A stretch of 64,000 bases of DNA from Thauera sp. K11 (GCF_002354895.1 NZ_CP023439.1:4774001-4838000), one strand, 5' to 3'; numbered from the stretch's first letter, positions 32,101 to 39,818 are shown. Translations and numbers: made by a program. The notes: generated by a model not told the origin, from the sequence alone.

Positions 32101-32246
32101 AGGCAGTAAAGGGATACTACGGGACAGTAAATGGAAGTGATGTCGTGATTTTTGTGGCGAAAGAAGCTTATGGAAAAATAAAGGCCGGAGATATCGTGAC
32201 AGCCATTAAGCCATCTGCTCAACAAATGAAGAATTTTGGATTATGA
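29169..32246 (+). CDS. Orphan cdiA-CT module 2
   Basis: This 1,025-residue product lacks signal peptide and TPS domain, so alone it cannot be exported by the usual route. Codons 5-37 match the cdiA repeats at 22285-22383, then the sequence jumps to the equivalent of 25018, an in-frame loss of 2,634 bp. The rest tracks full-length cdiA to S-D-T-Q-Y-N (31499). The final 248 residues are a different toxin. Its last 90 residues (R-H-L-I-D-A-G-V-I, T-F-D-H-V-M-A-Q-G-G, V-V-I-F-V-A-K-E-A-Y) are His-containing and may be a nuclease, at low confidence. The ATG has no ribosome binding site and may be accidental. Confidence 0.85.
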   Translation: MILANRSIRIGAGAIDLHLSGALDNRQGIAGSGGTLANRGTLRATGDLSAVADTVANAGLMEAGERLSVLGGDSVVNTRGGILAGRDVDVTALDGDLINERTVTHVDGTASRLTFTLGLADSAARIEALGSLSLSAGRDLYNLGGVISAIADLDLSAGRDLVIAAAEERDDSLLRTRRRTHRIESVTQYGGAVSAGGDLTAVAGQDLAVIGSRVEAGGDATLLAGNDLTLSSAADASHEDERDRRRGKKLHQETRTVRQQAAEVEAGGDLTLAAGQDLTLMASTASAGREAYLYAGRDVALLAQTDQDAFLYDKKSKGGFGSRRTRHDEVNVVTQVGSRIEAGTDLTVESGGDQRYQVAKLKSGADLTLDAGGGIAFEGAKDLEQAIHEKSDSDWAWTSARGKGKTDETLRQSELIAGGELAIRAAEKIRIDVPEVNAHSVSQTIDALVQAEPQLAWLKEMERRGDIDWQRVKEVHERFQYSQSGMGPGLTLVTAIVVTALTWGTVSAWLGTGAAAGSAMVAAVPATATAAGVSAGWANVVLTTVATSAASNAAIHTLNSGGDLGKALENTFSERAMKGYLTSAVVAGLMTGLVDRYFKGEGGSGAGVEGDVSQAGQATASTSASGFNLDTAAGIGQFAAYQGTRALVSAGVDTAINGGNFEDKLGAALTLAAVHTVSAVAFHEIGDLKLQDGSIEKVAVKALVGGLISQVATGDFATGALAAGANEALVKHLADLADHDPQLTGMASQLVGAVSSAISGGDPNLASDIALSDTQYNHELHKDAAKVAEQALEHCKSRPEQCDPSFARLTTGDVLAAMEAEAQHGVGFENAKPEALAFVNNYMFALSPGLKDFLYVPTESEQQRLDTVEKAELTLAGASLVGGLVGAAKSSGTISSWIANLVGKSGANAVVGLADDAATFALSNIGRVDHSARHLIDAGVITANSGSKAARQAFQEIGQSILTNPTRTFDHVMAQGGQAVKGYYGTVNGSDVVIFVAKEAYGKIKAGDIVTAIKPSAQQMKNFGL
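29264..31499 (+). repeat. CDI conserved block, copy 2
   Basis: This block aligns without gaps to 25002-27237 in full-length cdiA (both 2,236 bp). The left end is the 16-bp CGGCGGCACGCTCGCC, which is also the crossover point with the 22.3 kb repeat. The right end is the S-D-T-Q-Y-N motif. Confidence 0.93.
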
Positions 32247-32755
32247 AAACAATTGAAAGTCTTGGTATTTATTGGCCGTTTTTGGATGCGGATAGTAATG
32301 AAATTTATCAAGATGAGGTGAGTGGGCTAGTATTTTACGGTTATTGGGAGGAGGGGATTCCAAGCCATATATATAACGAAATTCCTTCGTTTAAAGAGAT
32401 ATGGGGAGGAGGGGTCGATATAAAAACTCGAGAATGGGATGGTGAGGAGTCAAGTAATTTTTCTATTGAAGTGAAAATAAACAGTTGGCCGGATGAATCG
32501 CATTGGATGTCTATCATTGAAAGATCGCTAAAGTGGTTTGTTGAGAACGGTGCGGTTATTTCTTGGTGTGGAACTGAGTTTAGTAGCCCTTTGCTAAGCA
32601 TATTTTCTTTAGATGAAAGCAATGGCTGTGCGGGTTCTATATATGCTGCTTTTAGTGAGGGAGTGGGGTTTTTTTGTGGGTCTGGATTGAATGAAGAGTA
32701 TCAAGATATCGATGACTTACAGTTGGAAAAATTTAATAAGGTGGTACGTGGCTAA
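32243..32755 (+). CDS. Probable immunity protein for module 2
   Basis: The ATG overlaps the module 2 stop in ATGA. The 170-residue product is acidic, soluble and rich in Trp and Ser (Y-W-E-E-G-I-P, W-D-G-E-E-S-S-N-F, W-C-G-T-E-F). This is typical of immunity proteins that cover a nuclease active site. The DNA is strongly AT-rich against its surroundings. I do not recognise the family; the role is inferred from the overlap and position. Confidence 0.75.
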   Translation: MKTIESLGIYWPFLDADSNEIYQDEVSGLVFYGYWEEGIPSHIYNEIPSFKEIWGGGVDIKTREWDGEESSNFSIEVKINSWPDESHWMSIIERSLKWFVENGAVISWCGTEFSSPLLSIFSLDESNGCAGSIYAAFSEGVGFFCGSGLNEEYQDIDDLQLEKFNKVVRG

Positions 32756-33072
32756 GTGAAAAATATAAAGCTGATTGAGCTTGGGCCTGATTGTGTAGTT
32801 ACTCTGCAAATGTGATTTTTGCAGGATTGTCCATGATTCTGATGACTGGGCTAGCGCGGGGTGCCTGACGCTTCAGCGGCGAAGTTATTAGGAAACATAG
32901 TCCGTTGAGGGGCAGAAGATACATGGCATTAAAATGGTTGCTACTGCATAACTAATTGGGCTTTGCTTTTTGGTCCGTTCTTTAAAAATCGGTAAGTAAT
33001 AAATCAGCATCGTCAGCGGCATCTGTGAGGATGCCGCTGACGATATGCTTCCGGTACTTGTCTGCTGCTTGA
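32756..33072. other. AT-rich spacer between modules 2 and 3
   Basis: These 317 bases have no supported gene. The spacer ends in a perfect 15-bp hairpin (33009-33044) and then runs into module 3. The composition matches the immunity genes rather than the chromosome. Confidence 0.6.
33009..33044. other. Perfect 15-bp inverted repeat upstream of module 3
   Basis: Arm ATCGTCAGCGGCATC (33009-33023) pairs exactly with GATGCCGCTGACGAT (33030-33044) across a 6-base loop. It lacks a T tract. It lies 28 bases before the first codon of the open module 3 frame. It could be a terminator for the upstream immunity gene, or the relic of a mobile-element end. Confidence 0.75.
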
Positions 33073-35736
33073 TCGCAGCCGCACAAGTACCTCATCGAGA
33101 CCAACCCGGCCCTGACCGAACTCACCGCGTTCCTCGGTTCCGACTACCTGCTGGGCCGGTTGGGCGAAGACGGCGACACCGCCTGGCGCCGCCTGGGCGA
33201 CGGCCTGTACGAACAGCGGCTGGTCCAGCAGGCGGTAGTGGCGCGCACCGGGCAGCGCTTCCTGGCCGGCCTGGATTCGGACGAGGCGACCTACCGCTAC
33301 CTGATGGACAACGCCCTCGCCAGCAAGGCGGCGCTGAACCTGTCGGTGGGCGTGAGCCTGACGGCCGGACAGGTGGCGGCGCTCACGCACGACATCGTGT
33401 GGCTCGAAACCGTCGAGGTCAATGGCGAGCGCGTGCTGGCGCCGGTGCTGTACCTGGCGCAGGCCGAAGGCCGGCTGGGCCCCACGGGGGCGCTGATCCA
33501 GGGGCAGAACCTCGAGCTGATCGCCGGCGGCACGCTCGCCAACCGCGGCACGCTGAGGGCGACCGGGGACCTGTCGGCGTCAGCCACGACGGTGCTCAAC
33601 GCCGGGCTGATGGAAGCGGGCGAGCGGTTGTCGGTGCTGGGCGGGGACAGCGTGGCCAACACCCGCGGCGGCATCCTCGCCGGGCGCGACGTGGACGTCA
33701 CCGCGCTGGACGGCGACCTCATCAACGAGCGTACCGTCACCCACGTCGACGGCACGGCCAGCCGCCTCACCTTCACCGTCGGGCTGGCCGATTCGGCCGC
33801 GCGCATCGAAGCGCTGGGCAGCCTGTCGCTGTCGGCCGGGCGCGATCTCTACAACCTGGGGGGCGTGATCTCGGCGATCGCCGACCTGGACCTGTCGGCG
33901 GGCCGCGACCTCGTCATCGCCGCGGCGGAGGAACGCGACGACAGCCTGCTGCGCACCAGGCGTCGCACGCACCGGATCGAAAGCGTGACCCAGTACGGCG
34001 GCGCGGTGAGCGCCGGCGGCGACCTGACCGCGGTGGCGGGCCAGGACCTGTCGGTGATCGGCAGCCGGGTCGAGGCCGGGGGCGACGCGACGCTGCTGGC
34101 GGGGAACGACCTGACGCTGTCCTCGGCGGCCGACGCGTCGCACGAGGACGAACGCGACAGGCGCCGCGGCAAGAAGCTTCATCAGGAAACGCGTACGGTG
34201 CGCCAGCAGGCCGCCGAGGTCGAGGCCGGGGGTGACCTGACGCTGGCGGCCGGGCAGGACTTGACGCTGGTGGCCAGCAACGCGAGCGCGGGGCGGGAAG
34301 CCTACCTCTACGCCGGCCGCGACGTCGCGCTGCTGGCGCAGACGGATCAGGACGCGTTCCTCTACGACAAGAAGTCGAAAGGCGGTTTCGGCAGCAGGCG
34401 CACGCGGCATGACGAAGTGAACGTCGTCACGCAGGTGGGCAGCCGGATCGAAGCCGGCACCGATCTGACGGTGGAGAGCGGTGGCGACCAGCGCTATCAG
34501 GTGGCCAAGCTGAAGAGCGGCCAAGACCTCACGCTGGACTCGGGTGGCGGGATCGCCTTCGAGGGCGTGAAGGACCTCGAGCAGGCGATCCACGAGAAGA
34601 GCGACAGCGATTGGGCATGGACCTCGGCCAAGGGCAAGGGCAAGACGGACGAGACGCTGCGCCAGAGCGAACTGATCGCCGGGGGTGAGCTGGCGATCCG
34701 GGCGGCGCAGCACATCCGCATCGACGTCCCCGAAGTCAATGCGCAGACGGTCTCGCAGACCATCACGGCGCTGGCGGAAGCCGAACCGCAACTGGCGTGG
34801 CTCAAGCAGATGGAGCGCCGCGGCGACATCGACTGGCAGCGCGTGAAGGAAGTGCACGAGCGCTTCCAGTACAGCCAGTCGGGCATGGGGCCGGGGCTGA
34901 CGCTGGTGACGGCGATCGTGGTGACGGCGGTGGTCGGGCCGCAGTTGAGCGCCTTGATCGGCACGGGCGCGCCGGTCGGTGGCGCGATGGCCGCGGCGGT
35001 GCCGGCCACCGCCGCTGCGGCGGGGGCTTCCGCCGGCTGGGCCAACGTCGTGCTGACGACGGTGGCGACCTCGGCCGCCTCGAACGTGGCCATCCACACC
35101 TTCAACAACGGCGGTGACATCGGCAAGGCGCTGGAAAAGAGTCTGTCGGCGGGCGCGCTCAAAAGCTACCTCACCAGCATGCTGGTGACCGACCTCACCA
35201 CCGGGCTGATCGACGGCTATTTCGGTGCCGCCGGGAATGCCGCGGCGGCCGTCGATGCGTCGCAGGCCGCGGCCAGTGCCAGCAGCAGCTTCGAGACGCT
35301 GGCGGCCATCGGCCGCTTCGCCGTCCAGACCGGCGGGTCCGCGGTGATCTCGGCCGGGGTCGATGCGGCGATCAACGGCGGCCGCTTCCAGGAGAAGCTC
35401 GGCGTGGCCCTGGCCCAGCAGGCCGTCCAGGTGGTTTCCACGCTCGCATTCAACGAAATCGGCAATCTCGGCCTGGAAAAAGGCAGCATCGAGAAGGTCG
35501 CGGTGAAAGCGCTGGTGGGCGGGCTCATCAGCCAGGCGGCCACCGGGGACTTCGCCACCGGCGCGCTGGCGGCAGGCGCCAACGAGGCGCTGATCGACAG
35601 GCTCGCGCCCCTGGTCGACCGCGACCCGAAACTGCTCGGCATCGCTTCGCAACTGGTCGGCGCGGTATCGACGGCGCTCTCGGGCGGCGATCCGGGGCTG
35701 GCCGCGAGCATCGCGCTGTCCGACACGCAGTACAAC
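33073..35736 (+). repeat. CDI conserved block, copy 3
   Basis: Homologous to 24550-27237 of full-length cdiA. Identity is high in the haemagglutinin repeats and falls in the pretoxin part (about 34690-35480), where several residue blocks are replaced. It shares some variants with copy 2 rather than copy 1 (R-I-E-A-G-T-D and A-K-L-K-S-G), a sign of mosaic exchange. Confidence 0.9.
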
Positions 35737-36600
35737 TACCTGCGCCACGACGAACTCACGGCGCTGCGCAAGGAAATCCAGGACTGCAATGCGCGGCAGT
35801 GCTCGGCTGCCGAACTTGGTGCGATCAGCCAGCGCTACGAGGCGGTCTCCACCCGGAACAACGACGCGCTGGCCTCCTGCGTCACGCTGGAATGCGTCAA
35901 CGGGCATCTGGCGGAGATCGAGCGGGCCAAGCAGATCGAGGACGACGTCTTCAAGACGCTGGAAAACACGGGAGGCAATGCACGTGCGCTGCTCGCCATG
36001 CAGCAGACGAATCTCAACGTCCAGCACACCGTCGCCAAGATCCAGCGCGCAGAGGACGCCGCACGGGAGTTCACGCTCTGGCAGCAGGGCAACTGCCAGA
36101 ACCTGAGCGCAAACCAGTGCGCGGCGAAGCTGCAATCGCAGAAGGAGCTGATCAGCAGCGTCCTTCTCGATTTCACGCCCATCCTGAGTGATCTGAAGGC
36201 GTTTGCCGAAGCGAACACCCTCGGGGATTACTCTTTGGCAGTACTTGGGGCTGTCAGCGGATCTCTTGGGAGTCTAGCCAGGGCGTTGAAATCTGCTGAA
36301 AAAACAAATGACGTTGTGGCCGCCGGCTCAAAAGTCGGAATGTTGGGCGAAAATGGTGTGCAAACCGCAAGTAAGACATTGTGGAAAGGTAATGGAAAAG
36401 AACGTATTGACGTAGAAAATCCTAATCCAGGGCAACGACCAGGTCAGATACATTACCAAGATAATAAGGGGAATAAGTATTTATATGACCCAGCAACAGA
36501 TTCATTCCCGGATGCACCTAAGGTAGTTAATGAAATGCTAGAAAATTCTCTGTTCCGGCAAGCGATAGATAAAGGCATGAAGAAATATCTGGGTGAATAG
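33073..36600 (+). CDS. Orphan cdiA-CT module 3 (no start codon)
   Basis: The frame opens straight after a TGA at 33070-33072 with S-Q-P-H-K-Y-L, equivalent to codon 24550 of full-length cdiA. There is no ATG; the first possible starts are internal TTG/GTG codons (33160 onward). About 888 residues match the haemagglutinin repeats and pretoxin region, which is more diverged here than in module 2. The toxin starts after S-D-T-Q-Y-N (35736) and has 287 residues. Its last 75 include K-E-R-I-D-V-E-N-P-N-P-G-Q-R-P-G-Q-I-H-Y-Q, a motif I associate with polymorphic toxins, perhaps the type 24 group, not verified. It is probably silent until recombined into cdiA. Confidence 0.85.
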   Translation, partial: SQPHKYLIETNPALTELTAFLGSDYLLGRLGEDGDTAWRRLGDGLYEQRLVQQAVVARTGQRFLAGLDSDEATYRYLMDNALASKAALNLSVGVSLTAGQVAALTHDIVWLETVEVNGERVLAPVLYLAQAEGRLGPTGALIQGQNLELIAGGTLANRGTLRATGDLSASATTVLNAGLMEAGERLSVLGGDSVANTRGGILAGRDVDVTALDGDLINERTVTHVDGTASRLTFTVGLADSAARIEALGSLSLSAGRDLYNLGGVISAIADLDLSAGRDLVIAAAEERDDSLLRTRRRTHRIESVTQYGGAVSAGGDLTAVAGQDLSVIGSRVEAGGDATLLAGNDLTLSSAADASHEDERDRRRGKKLHQETRTVRQQAAEVEAGGDLTLAAGQDLTLVASNASAGREAYLYAGRDVALLAQTDQDAFLYDKKSKGGFGSRRTRHDEVNVVTQVGSRIEAGTDLTVESGGDQRYQVAKLKSGQDLTLDSGGGIAFEGVKDLEQAIHEKSDSDWAWTSAKGKGKTDETLRQSELIAGGELAIRAAQHIRIDVPEVNAQTVSQTITALAEAEPQLAWLKQMERRGDIDWQRVKEVHERFQYSQSGMGPGLTLVTAIVVTAVVGPQLSALIGTGAPVGGAMAAAVPATAAAAGASAGWANVVLTTVATSAASNVAIHTFNNGGDIGKALEKSLSAGALKSYLTSMLVTDLTTGLIDGYFGAAGNAAAAVDASQAAASASSSFETLAAIGRFAVQTGGSAVISAGVDAAINGGRFQEKLGVALAQQAVQVVSTLAFNEIGNLGLEKGSIEKVAVKALVGGLISQAATGDFATGALAAGANEALIDRLAPLVDRDPKLLGIASQLVGAVSTALSGGDPGLAASIALSDTQYNYLRHDELTALRKEIQDCNARQCSAAELGAISQRYEAVSTRNNDALASCVTLECVNGHLAEIERAKQIEDDVFKTLENTGGNARALLAMQQTNLNVQHTVAKIQRAEDAAREFTLWQQGNCQNLSANQCAAKLQSQKELISSVLLDFTPILSDLKAFAEANTLGDYSLAVLGAVSGSLGSLARALKSAEKTNDVVAAGSKVGMLGENGVQTASKTLWKGNGKERIDVENPNPGQRPGQIHYQDNKGNKYLYDPATDSFPDAPKVVNEMLENSLFRQAIDKGMKKYLGE

Positions 36601-36602
36601 CT

Positions 36603-37088
36603 ATGGTTAGAATGAATAGTAGGATGGCTTTAGAGGCTCAGGGTATTCACCGGGCAGGAAAAGAGTTGCCAACGGAATTGGTGAGTATTCTAAATAGGGG
36701 ATTTTGTGAGTATGGAGGGTGTGTATTTCTAACCTCCCTTGCGGAGGGAGAGCGCAATGTGAGTAGTCAAGATTTTCCGGATAAGACCGGGTATGAATGT
36801 TTCGTTAACTCCGTTCATATCGATGACTATGTGTCGGCTGAATATCTAACGTATGCGTTTATTTTTGTAGAGGACTGTTTCGCCAGTTGGGAGCGGGAAG
36901 GGCGAAATGAGAGTCTTCTAGCAATAGTTGTTTGTGATGAATTTGGTGCTGTTGTCAAGCTTCATGTGGCGCGTGATGGTGAATCTTGGACCGGAAATGA
37001 TCTTGAGAAATACGAGGAAGGAATCCTAATTGTTAGAGAGGATAAAGTGAGAGGGGCGGATTTGCTCTCCCTGATACAGCAAGGATAA
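36603..37088 (+). CDS. Probable immunity protein for module 3
   Basis: This 161-residue soluble protein begins 2 bases after the module 3 stop. It is acidic and Glu-rich with no membrane segment (Y-E-C-F-V-N-S-V-H-I-D-D-Y, A-F-I-F-V-E-D-C-F-A-S-W-E). The DNA is AT-rich. ATG 36612 is an alternative start. The family is not recognised; immunity is inferred from being directly downstream of a toxin module. Confidence 0.7.
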   Translation: MVRMNSRMALEAQGIHRAGKELPTELVSILNRGFCEYGGCVFLTSLAEGERNVSSQDFPDKTGYECFVNSVHIDDYVSAEYLTYAFIFVEDCFASWEREGRNESLLAIVVCDEFGAVVKLHVARDGESWTGNDLEKYEEGILIVREDKVRGADLLSLIQQG

Positions 37089-37155
37089 GTGGGATATTTG
37101 ATTGAGAAATATTGCGATAGTAATTGTTGGCGGCGTGAACTCCGAATAACGCTGA

Positions 37156-37380
37156 GGCTGTACGCTTAGTAACAGGGATTCCGGCGACGAAATAAATATT
37201 TACTATGAAAATAATGTAATACACCTAAGTGAACCAGTTGGTGCAGAGGTAGTTGGAGATGGACGATCTCTTGTTATCCCTTCTGGAGTGGTGGGGGTAG
37301 TCGTCTTGGTCCACGGAGATCCAATGCAGCCTTTAGCTTATGAGGTTGAGTTTTATATTCAGGGTCAAGATTGCCATGAG
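37156..37380 (+). pseudogene. Remnant resembling a DUF4926-type immunity protein
   Basis: A frame without a start codon encodes E-P-V-G-A-E-V-V-G-D, then I-P-S-G-V-V-G-V-V-V-L-V-H-G-D-P and A-Y-E-V-E-F. The order G-x-x-G-x-V-V then A-Y-E-V-E-F is the hallmark of DUF4926 proteins, small partners often found beside polymorphic toxins. The frame opens after TGA 37153 and similarity stops near 37380, where a different frame carries toxin sequence. It is best read as a broken immunity gene. Confidence 0.45.
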
Positions 37381-37700
37381 CCGTTACTCTTGAGAAAGAT
37401 ACTGTTCTTTACCGCGCGGGTACTGCAGATAAACCTCTTGGCCAGTTCTTTAGCAATGAACCGTCAGCTAGTGTTTTACAGACAAGAATTGAAAAAGCGG
37501 TTTTGCCAGAATGGTCAAGTGGAGCAAAGTCTCCTATAGATACGGTATTTGAAGTAAAAATACCGGCGGGAACCAAAGTATATATTGGTGAAGTTGGATC
37601 GCAGAATGGGTTCTACATCGGTGGAGCACAGCAAATCGTAGTTCAAAAGCCCTGGTTGATTGATGGTGTTCAAGTAATCAAATCGAGTCCATTGAAATGA
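37380..37700 (+). pseudogene. Toxin C-terminal fragment, module 4
   Basis: An open frame of about 106 codons with no start encodes D-T-V-L-Y-R-A-G-T-A-D-K-P-L-G-Q-F-F, S-P-I-D-T-V-F-E-V-K-I-P-A-G-T-K-V-Y and G-F-Y-I-G-G-A-Q-Q-I. The Y-R opening, the P-A-G-T strand and the G-G-A-Q-Q end resemble C-terminal toxin domains that act on NAD (ADP-ribosyltransferase or NADase type), by pattern only. It overlaps the next gene by ATGA, as toxin and immunity genes do. All upstream CdiA sequence is gone, so it is a stub of a fourth module. Confidence 0.6.
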
Positions 37701-37975
37701 AACGATACAACGATGCTGATCTTGTTCTAGCACGCATGATTGAGCTGCTTCGTTTGGGAGGGGGTGATGGTTGGGCTACTGCGCTTAAAAATATCAAGAT
37801 GGATTTGAGAATAGATCCGGAGCATGCATTGTCGCAATTGTTGTCGTTGTATGGAGGCATGGGGTCTCTAAATGATGTTGTTTTATATAGAGATGGACAG
37901 TCACTAGTCGCTGAGAATATGGAGTTTGACACGCTAAGGAGCCAACTTTACGAGCTTTGTCAGAAAATAAAGTGA
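37697..37975 (+). CDS. Probable immunity protein for module 4 (DUF6966-like)
   Basis: This 92-residue soluble protein has its ATG overlapping the stop of the module 4 toxin fragment. The helical start (L-V-L-A-R-M-I-E-L-L-R-L-G-G-G-D-G-W-A) and the Y-G-G-M-G-S-L-N-D-V-V-L motif match small proteins I recall as DUF6966, which accompany toxins. It is AT-rich. It is intact while its toxin is truncated, so it could still protect the cell against that toxin from neighbours. Confidence 0.65.
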   Translation: MKRYNDADLVLARMIELLRLGGGDGWATALKNIKMDLRIDPEHALSQLLSLYGGMGSLNDVVLYRDGQSLVAENMEFDTLRSQLYELCQKIK

Positions 37976-38306
37976 CGGTGTAAAAGAGGTAGATGAAGCA
38001 ACAACAGACACCACGAATACACAAGGCATCCATGAAAACTGAATCGCTCCGGATTTCGCGGAGGCTCCAAGTCTTGAGAAGATGGAGCCATGAGGAAGAC
38101 AACGTAGTTCTCCCCGAAAGTGCGCGAACGCGAGTCCGTAATTTGAACCGCGTAACCGCCCTTTGAAACGATCTGCCGGGGGGGGGGGAGGGAGCAGTTG
38201 ATGGAAGTGGGCAAGCAGATGCTGGAGGATCTGACGGCGGGCTTCAAGACGCCGCGGTTCGAGCCCGATTGGTGGCTCGGCCTGCATGATTCTCGCCGGC
38301 TTCCGC
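37976..38306. other. Junction of the CDI island with the chromosome
   Basis: These 331 bases have no supported gene. The minus strand has a decayed open frame (G-G-Y-A-V-Q-I-T-D-S-R-S-R and M-A-P-S-S-Q-D-L-E-P-P) that looks like a scrap of a longer repeated sequence. A run of 11 G residues lies at 38178-38188. The right copy of the 17-bp repeat is at 38281-38297, and the amn stop is at 38307. Confidence 0.5.
38281..38297 (+). repeat. 17-bp direct repeat, right copy
   Basis: Identical to 29164-29180. It lies 9 bases outside the 3' end of amn and marks the point where GC-rich chromosomal sequence resumes. Confidence 0.85.
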
Positions 38307-39818
38307 CTACTGGAACGCCACCTCGGCGAAGCTGCGCAGCTTGCGGCTGTGCAGCCGGTCGATGCCTTCTTCGCGCAGGCGCTCGATGGCGCGGATGCCG
38401 ATGCGCAGGTGCTGGTCCACGCGCTCGCGGTAGAAGCGGTCGGCCATGCCGGGCAGCTTGATCTCGCCGTGCAGCGGCTTGTCGCTGACGCACAGCAGCG
38501 TGCCGTAGGGCACGCGGAAGCGGAAGCCGTTGGCGGCGATGGTGGCGGATTCCATGTCCAGCGCAATCGCCCGGCTCTGGCTGAAGCGCCGCTCCGGGCT
38601 GCTGGCCATGCCGTGCGAGGGCAGCAGCTCCCAGTTGCGGTTGTCGGTGCTCGCCACCGTGCCGGTGCGCATCAGCCGCTTCAGTTCGTAGCCGCTGCAC
38701 TGCGTGACGTCGGCCACCGCGCCCGCGAGCGCGAGCTGGATCTCGGCCAGCGGCGGGATCGGCACCCACAGCGGCAGGTCCTCGTCGAGCACGTGGTCCT
38801 CGCGCACGTAGCCGTGGGCGAGCACGTAGTCGCCCAGTTGCTGGCTGTTGCGCAGGCCGGCGCAGTGGCCGAGCATGATCCAGGCATGCGGCCGCAGGAC
38901 CGCGATGTGGTCGGTGATGGTCTTGGCGTTGGCCGGGCCGACGCCGATGTTCACCATCGTGATGCCGGCGTGGTCCCCGCGCACCAGGTGGTAGGCCGGC
39001 ATCTGCGGCAGGCGCGGCGGTTCGGCGCCGAGTTCGTCGCCGGGCTCGGGCGGCAGCCCGGCGCGCCGGGTGACGACGTTGCCGGGCTCGACGAAGGCGA
39101 CGTAGTCGTGCGCTCCCGAGCCGTCGGCCATGTATTCGTGGCCGAGTTCGATGAACTCGTCGATGTAGAACTGGTAGTTGGTGAACAGCACGAAGTTCTG
39201 GAAATGCTCCGGCCGCGTGCCGGTGTAGTGGCGCAGCCGGTGCAGCGAGTAGTCCACCCGCGGCGCGGTGAACAGCGCCAGCGGGTGCGGTTCGCCGGGC
39301 CGCGGCTCGTAGGTGCCGTTGGCGATGCCGTCGTCCATCGCCGCGAGGTCGGGCAGGTCGAAGCGGTCGCGCAGCAACTGGCGGCGCCCGGGTTCGAGGT
39401 GGCCTTCGAGGTGTTCCTGCTCGGCGAGCGAGAAGTGCACCGGGATAGGCTGCGAACTGGTGCCGATCTCGAGTTCGATCTGGTGGTTCTGCAGCAGCAG
39501 GCGGAACTGCTCGCGGTAGTAGTCGCCGAACAGGTCGGGGCGCGTCAGCGTGGTTTCGTACATGCCCGGGCCGGCGACGAAGCCGTAGGACAGGCGCGAG
39601 TCGGCGCGCGCCACGGTGTCGGTGCGCACGCGCACGAAGGGGTAGCAGGCGCGCACGTGGCGCGCGACGTCGTCGCCGGCCACGTAGCGCTGCAGCGCGC
39701 TGCGCAGGTGGGCGACGCCGCTCTCGTAGATGCTCGCGACGCGCTCCACCGCGGCGGCGGGGTCGTCGAAGCGCGCCGGGGCGACGAAGGGGGCATCGAA
39801 CGAGATGTGGTGCGCCAT
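38307..39818 (-). CDS. amn: AMP nucleosidase
   Basis: This enzyme splits AMP into adenine and ribose 5-phosphate and helps set adenylate levels. The 503 residues comprise an N-terminal AMN domain (about 10-180) and a C-terminal purine nucleoside phosphorylase-like domain (about 270-480). The latter contains M-V-N-I-G-V-G-P-A-N-A-K-T, M-L-G-H-C-A-G-L-R and the ribose-binding A-L-D-M-E-S-A-T-I. It starts at ATG 39818, 8 bases after the enoyl-CoA hydratase stop, so the two are probably co-transcribed. Its 3' end abuts the CDI island. Confidence 0.94.
   Translation of the reverse strand: MAHHISFDAPFVAPARFDDPAAAVERVASIYESGVAHLRSALQRYVAGDDVARHVRACYPFVRVRTDTVARADSRLSYGFVAGPGMYETTLTRPDLFGDYYREQFRLLLQNHQIELEIGTSSQPIPVHFSLAEQEHLEGHLEPGRRQLLRDRFDLPDLAAMDDGIANGTYEPRPGEPHPLALFTAPRVDYSLHRLRHYTGTRPEHFQNFVLFTNYQFYIDEFIELGHEYMADGSGAHDYVAFVEPGNVVTRRAGLPPEPGDELGAEPPRLPQMPAYHLVRGDHAGITMVNIGVGPANAKTITDHIAVLRPHAWIMLGHCAGLRNSQQLGDYVLAHGYVREDHVLDEDLPLWVPIPPLAEIQLALAGAVADVTQCSGYELKRLMRTGTVASTDNRNWELLPSHGMASSPERRFSQSRAIALDMESATIAANGFRFRVPYGTLLCVSDKPLHGEIKLPGMADRFYRERVDQHLRIGIRAIERLREEGIDRLHSRKLRSFAEVAFQ

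Noticed and set aside
38250..38285. GGTTCGAGCCCGATTGGTGGC resembles the 3' end of a tRNA
   Set aside because: The five bases on either side of the TTCGAGC loop do not pair, and no acceptor or anticodon stem exists upstream.
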